Below, in pieces: positions 8,431-15,774 of a stretch of DNA of 64,000 bases. The notes beneath the pieces were generated by a model. The model had not been told where the DNA came from, did no database searches, and saw only the letters and a program-made list of their open reading frames with translations. The stretch comes from Pseudomonas sp. REP124. GTDB taxonomy: Bacteria; Pseudomonadota; Gammaproteobacteria; Pseudomonadales; Pseudomonadaceae. The stretch is from NCBI RefSeq assembly GCF_020164475.1, contig NZ_JAIQWX010000018.1:1-64000 (forward strand), given 5' to 3'. Position numbers and translations under genes: made by a program. Position 1 is the stretch's first letter. Each line of letters opens with the position of its first letter.

Positions 8431-8484
8431 AATAACGACAAAAATCATAATTTCGTTATTTGCACTCTCTGAACACAATACAAA
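8431..8484 (+). promoter_or_regulatory. Promoter block shared with the DUF1028 gene
   Basis: AATAACGACAAAAATC at 8431 and TGAACACAATACAAA at 8470 match the block at 2442-2495 with identical spacing. It lies 80-133 bp before the monooxygenase start and marks it as co-regulated with the DUF1028-deacylase operon. Confidence 0.5.
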
Positions 8485-8563
8485 CACCCCGCAAATAAAG
8501 TTTAAGCGCGGAACTTGATTATCAAACCGTCGCGACACCGTCGCCTCTTTGAAGGACACAAGC

Positions 8564-9829
8564 ATGACCACTAACAAGATTGAAATCGATACGCTTGTTG
8601 TCGGGGCCGGCCAGGCTGGCGTCGCCATGAGCGAACACTTGACCAAGCTTGGGGTTCCGCACCTGGTGCTGGAGCGCAACCGCATCGCTGAAGCCTGGCG
8701 CACCGGTCGCTGGGATTCGCTGGTGGCCAACGGCCCGGTCTGGCACGACCGCTTCCCGGGCCTGGCATTCGAAGGTCTCGAGCCCGATGAATTCGCCTCC
8801 AAGGAGCAGGTGGCGGCCTATTTCGAAGCCTATGCCGAGAAGTTCGAAGCGCCGATTCGTACCGGTGTCGAAGTGAAGAAAGTGGTGCGCAACGCTGATC
8901 GTCCAGGTTTCACCATCGAAACCTCCGAGGGTGTGATCGAGGCTAATCGCGTGGTGGCGGCGACCGGTCCGTTCCAGCGTCCGGTGATTCCGCCGATTGC
9001 TCCGAAAGACAGCTCGATCACGCAGATTCACTCGGCCCAATACTTCAACCCGCAGCAGCTGCCAGAAGGCGGTGTGCTGGTGGTGGGGGCCGGTTCTTCC
9101 GGTGTGCAGATCGCCGATGAATTGCAGCGCGCGGGCAAGCAGGTCTACCTGTCGGTCGGCCAGCATGACCGTCCGCCTCGTGCCTATCGCAACCGCGATT
9201 TCTGCTGGTGGCTGGGGGTGCTGGGACTGTGGGATGCCGAAGTCATGCAGCCTGGCCGTGAGCACGTGACCATTGCGGTCAGCGGCGCCCGGGGCGGGCA
9301 GACCGTGGACTTCCGCGAGCTCGCCCAGCAAGGCGTGCAGCTGGTGGGCTTGACCCAATCCTTCAACGATGGCGTGGTGACCTTCCAGCAGGACCTGGCC
9401 CGCAACATCGCTGCTGGGGACGAGAACTACCTGTCGCTGCTGGATGCGGCGGACGCCTACATCGCGCGCAATGGCCTGGACCTGCCGGAGGAGCCTGAAG
9501 CACGGCGGACCCTGCCGGATCCGGACTGCATCACCAACCCGATCCTGGAGCTGGATCTGGCCGAAGCGGGCATCACTTCGATCATCTGGGCCACCGGTTA
9601 CGCGGTTGATTACAACTGGCTGCAAGTCGACGCCTTCGACGACAAGGGCAAGCCTCGCCATCAGCGCGGCGTGTCGAGCGAGCCGGGGGTTTATTTCGTC
9701 GGGTTGCCGTGGCTGTCGCGTCGCGGGTCGAGCTTCATCTGGGGTGTCTGGCACGACGCCAAGCACGTCGCCGGCCACATCGCCACCCAGCGCCAGTACC
9801 TGCAGTACCGCGATCCGTCGCAGCGCTGA
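8564..9829 (+). CDS. FAD/NAD(P)-dependent monooxygenase-like oxidoreductase
   Basis: 421 residues from the ATG at 8564, preceded by GAAGGA; an in-frame TTG at 8549 is less likely. Two dinucleotide-binding motifs are visible: TLVVGAGQAGVAMSEHL for FAD (residues about 8-24) and GVLVVGAGSSGVQIADEL for NAD(P)H (about 175-192). The C-terminal IIWATGYAVDYNWL (ATG-type motif) is also present. This is the CzcO/FMO-like layout that hydroxylates or oxidises N- or S-containing small molecules in the cytoplasm. The RidA-like gene follows 36 bp later, so the two form an operon. An amine oxygenation step that releases an aldehyde for the dehydrogenase is inferred. Confidence 0.88.
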   Translation: MTTNKIEIDTLVVGAGQAGVAMSEHLTKLGVPHLVLERNRIAEAWRTGRWDSLVANGPVWHDRFPGLAFEGLEPDEFASKEQVAAYFEAYAEKFEAPIRTGVEVKKVVRNADRPGFTIETSEGVIEANRVVAATGPFQRPVIPPIAPKDSSITQIHSAQYFNPQQLPEGGVLVVGAGSSGVQIADELQRAGKQVYLSVGQHDRPPRAYRNRDFCWWLGVLGLWDAEVMQPGREHVTIAVSGARGGQTVDFRELAQQGVQLVGLTQSFNDGVVTFQQDLARNIAAGDENYLSLLDAADAYIARNGLDLPEEPEARRTLPDPDCITNPILELDLAEAGITSIIWATGYAVDYNWLQVDAFDDKGKPRHQRGVSSEPGVYFVGLPWLSRRGSSFIWGVWHDAKHVAGHIATQRQYLQYRDPSQR

Positions 9830-9865
9830 GTCATTTTTTATTCATTCATTTTCAGGACATTTTCG

Positions 9866-10291
9866 ATGCCAACTCACACACGAATTCGCATGTTCAACAC
9901 CAAGGACACCTATCCGAACCAGTCCCTGGACAACGACCTTTGCCAGGCGGTACGGGCGGGTAACACGGTGTATGTCCGCGGCCAGATCGGCACCGATTTC
10001 GAGGGCAATCTGGTAGGTCTGGGCGACCCGGCGGCCCAGGCCGAGCAGGCGATGAAGAACGTCAAACAGCTGCTGGAAGAGGCGGGGAGCGATCTTTCGC
10101 ACATCGTCAAAACCACCACCTACATCATCGACCCGCGCTACCGCGAGCCGGTTTATCAGGTGGTGGGCAAGTGGCTCAAGGGTGTGTTCCCGATCTCCAC
10201 GGGGCTGGTGATTTCCGGGCTGGGGCAGCCGCAGTGGTTGATGGAGATCGATGTGATTGCGGTGATTCCGGATGATTGGAAGGCCAACTGA
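9866..10291 (+). CDS. RidA/YjgF/UK114-family protein lacking the key arginine
   Basis: 141 residues with the Rid fold: GNTVYVRGQIGTDFEGNLVG, then EQAMKNVKQLLEEAGSDLSH, and a C-terminal LMEIDVIAVIPDD strand. Archetypal RidA enzymes deaminate 2-aminoacrylate-type imines with an Arg in the segment just before the EIEAIA strand. Here the corresponding segment reads ISGLGQPQWLMEID with no Arg, so it belongs to the arginine-less Rid groups of unknown activity. It probably handles an imine or acyl intermediate made by the upstream flavoenzyme. It is the last gene of the 2.5-10.3 kb cluster and is followed by a REPIN. Confidence 0.85.
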   Translation: MPTHTRIRMFNTKDTYPNQSLDNDLCQAVRAGNTVYVRGQIGTDFEGNLVGLGDPAAQAEQAMKNVKQLLEEAGSDLSHIVKTTTYIIDPRYREPVYQVVGKWLKGVFPISTGLVISGLGQPQWLMEIDVIAVIPDDWKAN

Positions 10292-10339
10292 TCACCATTG
10301 ATTGGATGTGGACCACTAATCCTGAGTGCAATGAAACAC

Positions 10340-10431
10340 CTGTGGGAGCGGGCTTGCCCGCGATGGCGGTGGGTCAGGCGCCATTGATGTTGTATGTGCT
10401 GGCCCCATCGCGGGCAAGCCCGCTCCCACAG
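10340..10431. repeat. REPIN
   Basis: CTGTGGGAGCGGGCTTGCCC at 10340 is inverted to end at 10431, with a spacer of about 38 bp. It lies between the convergent ridA-like and EEP genes. Confidence 0.9.
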
Positions 10432-10447
10432 TTTATGTGTTGTGCGT

Positions 10448-11527
10448 TTATGGCGTTGCCGGGAGGAGGAACCGCGCAATCACCGGCAGATGATCGGAGA
10501 TACGCAACGTATCATCCTGCCGCACCGTCGCCTCGACCCGCTTGATCCGCGGGCTGTAGAACAGGTAATCGACAGTACGATCCGGGCCGTTCAGGCCGGG
10601 ATCATTGGGATACTGAGTCAGCCAGCGGGCGCGGTCGATGCCGCTGGCTTCGTTGTTAGTGGGGATCATCGGGTACTTGTCCCACAGCAAATGCAGGGCG
10701 CTGTCGGCGGAGTAGGGCGTGCGCTGTTCGCTGGGCAGGCGCTGGTACTGCCCCAGCGGCAACAGGTTGAAATCGCCACCGATCAGCCACGGCGTACCTC
10801 GACCTTCAAACTTGTCGAGCACCTTGGCCACAGCGGTTACCTGCGCCTGCAAGGTCTCGTCCGGTTGCGTCACGCGGTCCAGGTGAGTGTTGAGCACGGC
10901 CATCTGGCCGCCGTCGTTCAGCGGCAGATAAGCCGCCAGCAAGGCGTTCTTCGGCTGGAACTGACGACTGATCAAGTTGGCCTTTGCCACCGGCAATTGC
11001 AGGCGCTGGGCGTGATCGATCTGAAAGCGGCTCAGGGTCGCCAGTTGCCGGCCAACGCTGCCGAAGATGTGCGGATCGGGGACGAAATCGGCCTTCCAGT
11101 CGTAGGCGGCGACACTGCACGGATACAGGTCGGCGACCCGTTCGTGCAGCAGTTTGAGCTGGTTCTGGTAATCGCTGGCTTTGGCGCCATCGTCCAGTTC
11201 CTGCAGCAGCACCACGTCCGGCTGCTCGTCGCGAATCACCCGCGCCACTTCATCGAGGCTGAAGGCCATGTCTTCGGGAGTGGGGGATTCGTCGGTGCCG
11301 TGGGCCAGGTCATTCCAGAACACGTAACGCTTGCCCGCCAGGTACTGGACGTTCCAGGTCATGACCTTCAGCGCCTGACCGGGCGCCAGGGTCGGTGCCC
11401 GGGTGCTGCAACTGACCGGCAGCACCTCCCGGGCGTCGGGGCGCCAGGTGAGGTTGTAGATCGACAGGCCGATCAGGACAATCGCAATCAACAATGCCAG
11501 CAAGGTGTAGCGCAGCAGTCGGGTCAT
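10448..11527 (-). CDS. Membrane-anchored endonuclease/exonuclease/phosphatase (EEP) family protein
   Basis: 359 residues from the ATG at 11527. The N-terminal hydrophobic stretch YTLLALLIAIVLIGLSIYNL is an uncleaved anchor, with the catalytic domain outside. EEP motifs are LKVMTWNVQYLAG (metal Asn), VLLQELDD (metal Glu), IGGDFNLLPL and the terminal SDHLPVIARF. The fold hydrolyses phosphodiester bonds in nucleic acids, lipids or inositol phosphates; the substrate cannot be told here. A GTG at 11587 would lengthen it by 20 residues, but it lies only 6 bp from the preceding gene. It is probably co-transcribed with the YciC-like membrane gene 66 bp upstream. Confidence 0.82.
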   Translation of the reverse strand: MTRLLRYTLLALLIAIVLIGLSIYNLTWRPDAREVLPVSCSTRAPTLAPGQALKVMTWNVQYLAGKRYVFWNDLAHGTDESPTPEDMAFSLDEVARVIRDEQPDVVLLQELDDGAKASDYQNQLKLLHERVADLYPCSVAAYDWKADFVPDPHIFGSVGRQLATLSRFQIDHAQRLQLPVAKANLISRQFQPKNALLAAYLPLNDGGQMAVLNTHLDRVTQPDETLQAQVTAVAKVLDKFEGRGTPWLIGGDFNLLPLGQYQRLPSEQRTPYSADSALHLLWDKYPMIPTNNEASGIDRARWLTQYPNDPGLNGPDRTVDYLFYSPRIKRVEATVRQDDTLRISDHLPVIARFLLPATP

Positions 11528-11593
11528 GGCTCGGCTTAACGCGTTACGGAAATTGTCCCCGAGCATACCCGACTGACGAGCGGTCACCCAAGG

Positions 11594-12268
11594 TCAGCGT
11601 GGCCCTTCGATTTTTTCCGGCACCTCGCCGATCAGCATGAACAGGCGGAACAGCACCACGCTGGTGAACAGTTGCAGGAAGCTGTGGGCGCTGTCGATCA
11701 GCAGCGAGATCACCGGGTTCTGCGGTTCGGGATAGACCGCCAGCGTCGCGCCTTTGAGCAGCCACAACGGCCCCATCACACACAGGATGCACACCAGAAT
11801 GCGCATGAAATGACCGCGGGTCAGGCGCAGGCTTTCCTTCATCGCGGCCAGTGGCGACAGGCCACGCAGCACCAGCAGGTATTCACCGAAGGCCAGGGCG
11901 ACCATCAGCCAGATCCCCGGCAGGAAATACAGCGACAGGCCCAACAGAATCAGCAGGGTATTGAGGGCGGTCAGCAGGGCGAAGCGCGGCCACAGGTAGG
12001 CGGAACGGGACAGTAACTCGCGGTTGCTCGGCGATTCGCCACGGCTGCGGGCGTCGAGAAACAGGATCAGCGCGGCGGTGTACAGCGGATACACCAGCAG
12101 GCCCACGATCACGCTGATGCCGGGGATCGTGTCTGGCTCGGTGGAGTGGTCGACCACCTGTTGCAGCAAGGCTTCGATGATGACAAGCGGCAGGCACAGC
12201 TGGACGATCTGGCCCAGATTGCGCTTGAAGAAATACAGAGAGTCACGCAGTACGTCGAACGGGTTCAT
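11594..12268 (-). CDS. YciC (UPF0259)-like inner membrane protein
   Basis: 224 residues with about six hydrophobic segments (for example CLPLVIIEALLQQVV, VGLLVYPLYTAALILFLDA, LLILLGLSLYFLPGIWLMVA). The family glycine-rich FGEYLLVLRGLSPLAAMKES loop and the LTRGHFMRI helix are present. UPF0259 proteins are integral membrane proteins without an assigned function. The start MNPFDVLRDSLYFF at 12268 matches the family; a GTG at 12298 is less likely. It sits directly upstream of the EEP gene on the same strand. Confidence 0.8.
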   Translation of the reverse strand: MNPFDVLRDSLYFFKRNLGQIVQLCLPLVIIEALLQQVVDHSTEPDTIPGISVIVGLLVYPLYTAALILFLDARSRGESPSNRELLSRSAYLWPRFALLTALNTLLILLGLSLYFLPGIWLMVALAFGEYLLVLRGLSPLAAMKESLRLTRGHFMRILVCILCVMGPLWLLKGATLAVYPEPQNPVISLLIDSAHSFLQLFTSVVLFRLFMLIGEVPEKIEGPR

Positions 12269-12446
12269 CAGTCGGCATCGTCGGTATAAAACAGTCACTC
12301 ACTGTAACCGATGATGTACCGCCTGAAGCAAACGTAAACATTCGGTAAAGGTCATTGAAACATCCGGCATCAACCTCCATTAGGGATGAGCACCTTGTCC
12401 ACAATGGGTGAGGGCAACGATTTTCCCGGCAATCTATGAGGTCGCC

Positions 12447-13229
12447 ATGAACAGCGAAGAACAAACCCTGATCGATGGACTGTTTTCCCGGCTGCAACAG
12501 GCCGAAACGGACGCAGCCCCGCGCGATGCCCAGGCCGAGGCGCGGATCAAGGAACACCTGAACCGCCAGCCGGCGGCAGGTTATTTCATGACACAGGCGA
12601 TTCTGGTTCAGGAGGCGGCGATCAAGAGCCTCGATGAACAGAACAAGCAGCAGGCCCAGCAGATCCAGCAGTTGCAGGCCGATCTTCAGCAGGCCCGGGC
12701 GCAGACAGCGGCGGCGCCTGCACCAAGTGGTGGTTTCCTGTCGAGCATTTTTGGCGGTGGCTCCCGCGATCCTCAGCCTGCTCCGAGCCAGAGCGCACCG
12801 ATGTCCGGTGGTGGCGGCTGGCGTGAGCCGGGGCGCTCTTCGTTCAATTCGCAGCCACCGCAGCAGAACTTCGGTGCGCCGCAGCAGAATTTCCAGCAAC
12901 AAGGCTATGCACCTCAGCAGCAAACTCCTGCGGCCGGCAGTAGCTTCCTCGGCGGCGCCCTGAAAACCGCTGCGGGTGTGGCAGGTGGCGTGATGCTGGC
13001 CCAAGGCATCAGCAGCCTGTTCAACCACAATCAGCAACCGCAGGAAATCGTCGAAGTGATCAAGGAAGAGCCGGCCCAGGTCAACGACCAGGGCAACAAT
13101 GACTGGGGCGACGATCAGCGCATGGCCAACAACGATTCCTGGGGCAACGATCAGGGCGGTTTCACCGATACCGACTATAACGATGACAGCTCATCGTTCT
13201 TTGGCGGCGACGACGACTCCTACGTCTGA
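12447..13229 (+). CDS. DUF2076 domain protein
   Basis: 260 residues. The N-terminal helical part (MNSEEQTLIDGLFSRLQQAE) is followed by a coiled-coil-prone segment with alternating Gln (QQAQQIQQLQADLQQA). After a Gly/Ser/Pro-rich linker comes a Gln-rich stretch (QPPQQNFGAPQQNFQQQ), a Gly/Ala-rich segment (AAGVAGGVMLAQGISSLF) and an acidic Asn/Asp-rich tail ending DDDSYV. Length and order match DUF2076, annotated as a periplasmic ligand-binding sensor protein, although no export signal is visible here. The ATG at 12447 is preceded by TGAGG. It is monocistronic. Confidence 0.85.
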   Translation: MNSEEQTLIDGLFSRLQQAETDAAPRDAQAEARIKEHLNRQPAAGYFMTQAILVQEAAIKSLDEQNKQQAQQIQQLQADLQQARAQTAAAPAPSGGFLSSIFGGGSRDPQPAPSQSAPMSGGGGWREPGRSSFNSQPPQQNFGAPQQNFQQQGYAPQQQTPAAGSSFLGGALKTAAGVAGGVMLAQGISSLFNHNQQPQEIVEVIKEEPAQVNDQGNNDWGDDQRMANNDSWGNDQGGFTDTDYNDDSSSFFGGDDDSYV

Positions 13230-13358
13230 TGCACCATTCGTCCGGAGCGCTGCGGCGCTTCGGGCCGATTATTCGCGGAATCCGCCTTCGCGCTGGCATA
13301 CTGGGCGCCTTTTCGGGCCTGGTGCCTGACCCAGCCTGTGTTCTTTTGAAGGTGTCCG

Positions 13359-13838
13359 GTGAAAAAAATCGCAGTGTTCGCCGATGTCCAGAACCTCTAT
13401 TACACCGTGCGTCAGGCCTACGGTTGTCACTTCAATTACGCCGCCTTGTGGGCTGAAATCAGCAGACAGGGGCAGATCGTCGAGGCCTACGCCTACGCCA
13501 TCGATCGCGGCGACAGCAAACAGCAGCAGTTTCAGCAGATCCTGCGCAACCTGGGTTTCACCGTGAAGCTCAAGCCCTACATCCAGCGCAGCGACGGCTC
13601 GGCCAAGGGCGACTGGGACGTGGGCATCACCCTCGACATCATGGACGCGGCCGATCACGTCGACGAAGTGGTGCTGGCCTCCGGCGACGGGGATTTCGAC
13701 ATGCTGCTCGAGCGCATCATCAGCAAGCACGGCGTGCAGGCGGTGGCCTATGGCGTACCCGGCCTGACCGCCAACTCGCTGATCCGCGCCGCCAGCCGCT
13801 ACGTGCCGATTGAAGGCGCGTTGCTGCTCAAGAATTGA
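13359..13838 (+). CDS. NYN domain (LabA-like) predicted RNase
   Basis: 159 residues opening KKIAVFADVQNLYYTVRQAYG, the NYN/PIN-like signature with the first catalytic Asp (DVQN). It continues with GDWDVGITLDIMD and VVLASGDGDFDMLLERI, whose Asp residues complete the metal site. The fold resembles PIN RNases such as LabA and human MARF1 NYN. The start is GTG with GAAGG upstream. It is 21 bp from the DnaQ-like gene, so the two form a small nuclease operon. The RNA target is unknown. Confidence 0.9.
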   Translation: MKKIAVFADVQNLYYTVRQAYGCHFNYAALWAEISRQGQIVEAYAYAIDRGDSKQQQFQQILRNLGFTVKLKPYIQRSDGSAKGDWDVGITLDIMDAADHVDEVVLASGDGDFDMLLERIISKHGVQAVAYGVPGLTANSLIRAASRYVPIEGALLLKN

Positions 13839-13859
13839 TTTATACGGAGTTGTAAAAGG

Positions 13860-14471
13860 TTGGAACGCATCGCAATCATCGACTTTGAAACCACCGGGAT
13901 CTCCCCGAGCAGCAGCTGCCGCGCCACGGAAATCGCCGTGGTCATCCTCGAACAGGGGCGGATCGTCGATCGTTACCAGAGCCTGATGAACGCCGGCGTG
14001 CGTGTGCCGGCCTTCGTCGAACAGCTCACCGGCATCAGCAACGCCATGCTGCGCACCGCGCCCTCGGCCGAACAGGTGATGAACGAGGTCAACGAATTCG
14101 TCGGCATCACGCCGCTGCTGGCGCACAACGCCGCGTTCGACCAGAAGTTCTGGGATTTCGAACTGGGCCGCATCAAACGCACCCGCCTGCAGAATTTTGC
14201 CTGCTCACTGCTCCTGGCTCGCCGACTGATGCCGGCGGCGCCGAACCACAAACTCGGCACCCTCACCACCTTCGCCAACCTGCCCCACACCGGCAAGGCC
14301 CACCGCGCCATGGCCGACGCCGAAATGGCGGCCAACCTGATGGCGCATCTGGCGGGTGAGTTGCGGGAGACGCACGGGGTGCGGGAGTTGTCCCATGATT
14401 TGCTGTGCAAGTTGCAGAAAGTGCCGGCGGCGAAGATTGGTGAGCATCTGAGGCGGCATCGGGGCGTCTGA
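13860..14471 (+). CDS. DnaQ-like 3'-5' exonuclease (DEDDh)
   Basis: 203 residues with all DEDDh motifs: ExoI IAIIDFETTGISP (Asp, Glu), ExoII LLAHNAAFDQKFWDFEL (Asp) and ExoIII AHRAMADAEMAANLMAHL (His, Asp). It resembles stand-alone epsilon/PolC-type exonucleases that trim DNA or RNA 3' ends. It starts with TTG (GGAG ten bases upstream) and follows the NYN gene closely, suggesting joint RNA or DNA processing. A REP cluster follows. Confidence 0.9.
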   Translation: MERIAIIDFETTGISPSSSCRATEIAVVILEQGRIVDRYQSLMNAGVRVPAFVEQLTGISNAMLRTAPSAEQVMNEVNEFVGITPLLAHNAAFDQKFWDFELGRIKRTRLQNFACSLLLARRLMPAAPNHKLGTLTTFANLPHTGKAHRAMADAEMAANLMAHLAGELRETHGVRELSHDLLCKLQKVPAAKIGEHLRRHRGV

Positions 14472-14472
14472 T

Positions 14473-14620
14473 CTGTGGGAGCGGGCTTGCCCGCGGTGGA
14501 TTGCGACCGACGCTAAACCCTGTGGGAGCGAGCCTGCTCGCGATGGACTTTCAAGCGCTGCGGGGTGTCAGGTTTCCCGAGTCATCGTTCACGACCATCG
14601 CGAGCGTGCTCGCTCCTACA
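14473..14620. repeat. REP singlet plus REPIN
   Basis: A single REP (GTGGGAGCGGGCTTGCCCGC, 14473-14500) is followed by a REPIN from TGTGGGAGCGAGCCTGCTCG at 14521 to the inverted CTCGCTCCTACA ending at 14620. The REPIN joins two arm types (GCCTGC on the left, GCGTGC on the right). Confidence 0.88.
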
Positions 14621-14739
14621 TGTTCTGTGTTGATTCACGTCTTTGTGTTTAACCAGGTCTTCAGATAGGCGATTCGTCCTGCAAAACGTTGGGAATCGTC
14701 CGTCTTGTCCGGCTTCTGTGGCATCTCTAACCTTGGAAC

Positions 14740-14835
14740 GTCGCTGCCAATTCAGCGACCGGGACTGCAAGCCCGACGATCGATTGTGAGGAGACCACTA
14801 GCCGCAGCTATAATCGCGTCGCTTCGATTAGCGAC
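14740..14835 (+). repeat. Repeated GTCGCT/AGCGAC hairpin flanking the BRO-N promoter
   Basis: CGTCGCTGCCAATTCAGCGACC (14739-14760) and CGTCGCTTCGATTAGCGACC (14817-14836) both form a short stem-loop with the same arms and different loops, 78 bp apart. A third stem, CGGG-N8-CCCG, lies at 14760-14775. One hairpin is upstream of the promoter and one spans the expected transcription start. They could be protein-binding dyads. Confidence 0.55.
14784..14814 (+). promoter_or_regulatory. Sigma70-type promoter of the BRO-N leader
   Basis: A perfect TATAAT -10 box lies at 14809-14814, with TTGTGA as -35 at 14784-14789 and a long 19-bp spacer. Transcription would start near 14821, about 26 nt before the large helix and about 150 nt before the BRO-N start codon. 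Confidence 0.6.
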
Positions 14836-14846
14836 CATCGATTTAT

Positions 14847-14971
14847 GGTAGCTGTGTGCGGGAGACCTTCGGGTCTGCCGAGGGGTCTCCTTCTCGGTCT
14901 TGCAGCCCGTGCATAGCTGCCACCCATCATCTGCAAGTGATGCCGGCAGCTCCGACTTTCAAAGGAGACTT
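14847..14971 (+). ncRNA. Structured 5' leader of the BRO-N gene with a loop complementary to its Shine-Dalgarno
   Basis: A 16-bp helix (14847-14862 with 14906-14921; 12 Watson-Crick and 4 G-U pairs) encloses two hairpins. Hairpin 1 is AGACC-UUCG-GGUCU (14863-14876). Hairpin 2 is CCGAG (14878-14882) with CUCGG (14893-14897) around a 10-nt loop, GGGTCTCCTT (14883-14892). That loop pairs over its full length with AAGGAGACTT at 14962-14971 (8 Watson-Crick plus 2 G-U), which contains the BRO-N ribosome site. GGAGACC at 14861-14867 can pair with the same loop (GGTCTCC, 14884-14890) and so competes. The element could be a cis-acting translational switch or a stable small RNA; no family name is recognised. 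Confidence 0.65.
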
Positions 14972-14974
14972 GTC

Positions 14975-15469
14975 ATGCTGGACATTATTTCGAATCCCCC
15001 TGAACACAACGCTCTCTTCATTCCTCAAACCTTCATTCGCCATCACATTCAACTGCGAGCCGTTCTACTGCACGCAGAAGCCTGGTTCTGTGCCCGCGAT
15101 ATCGGCCGCCTGATGGGGTTGGATATCAACGGCAGGCAAGTGCTCAAGCTGGATGCGGATCAGCGGCGGATGATGCGGTTGTCTGCAAGCGAAGACGCAC
15201 CAGAAATGTTGATGCTGAGCGAGTCCGGCGTCTACGCGATGCTGGTTTACCACTATTGCCCGGAGAACCGTCATCTACGGCGTTGGCTGACCCACCATGT
15301 GGTGCCGATGTTGCGCGAGGGCGCAGGGCCGGCTTTGACACAAGCGCCGCAGCTGCGGGCGGTGGAGTGGGCAGGGGGAACGTTGCGGTTGCTGCATTGG
15401 CGCACAGAACCCTGGGTTCGCCTGCGGGACATGCCGGGGCTGTTGTCGGCGAGTTTTAGCGGGGCTTGA
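14975..15469 (+). CDS. Short BRO-N domain protein (phage antirepressor-like)
   Basis: 164 residues. Bro-N features: IPQTFIRHHIQLRAVLL, AWFCARDIGRLMGLD, LMLSESGVYAMLVYHYCPE, then LRRWLTHHVVPMLRE, the standard serine-glycine and W..V.P.LR motifs. The domain occupies residues about 12-115; the remaining 50 residues (VEWAGGTLRLLHWRTEPWVR) match no domain I know. BRO-N proteins bind DNA and are common in phages and baculoviruses, but no other phage gene is present here. Start: ATG at 14975 with AAGGAGAC seven bases upstream; a longer frame to 14900 would run through the structured leader. It is probably a domesticated regulator under the RNA control described for 14847-14971. Confidence 0.88.
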   Translation: MLDIISNPPEHNALFIPQTFIRHHIQLRAVLLHAEAWFCARDIGRLMGLDINGRQVLKLDADQRRMMRLSASEDAPEMLMLSESGVYAMLVYHYCPENRHLRRWLTHHVVPMLREGAGPALTQAPQLRAVEWAGGTLRLLHWRTEPWVRLRDMPGLLSASFSGA

Positions 15470-15473
15470 TTTC

Positions 15474-15575
15474 CTGTAGGAGCGAGCACGCTCGCGATGA
15501 ACTTCCAGGCGCCGCTGGGCATCAGGTTTCCCGCGTTAACGTTGGCGACCATCGCGAGCAGGCTCGCTCCCACAG
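15474..15575. repeat. REPIN
   Basis: CTGTAGGAGCGAGCACGCTC at 15474 pairs with the inverted CGAGCAGGCTCGCTCCCACA ending at 15575. The two arms belong to different subtypes (GTAGG against GTGGG), a hybrid REPIN. A smaller hairpin (ACATGCC/GGCATGT, 15612-15630) lies behind it; the rest of the gap to 15774 holds only presumed promoter sequence. Confidence 0.88.
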
Positions 15576-15774
15576 GGTTTAGGGGCGTTTTCGGGTTTTC
15601 TGCTGGTTTCGACATGCCCCAACGGCATGTGATCGACTTTCGAAAGCACGGTTGATTGCCATGAACTCCGTGTTTTGAAAAGTGTACCGACGCATTAAAC
15701 AAGTTTTGTAACTTATTTTTCGCCACCAGCCTTTTTAGAATAGCGGTTCACCTGTCCTGCCTGTGAGCTGCCCC

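Noticed and set aside
8549-8563. TTG start extending the monooxygenase by five codons
   Set aside because: The ATG at 8564 has GAAGGA at good spacing; the TTG would lie on that ribosome site.
14856-15113. 85-codon ORF overlapping the BRO-N leader and gene start
   Set aside because: It runs through the structured leader and then out of frame with the BRO-N gene; no family resemblance and no ribosome site.
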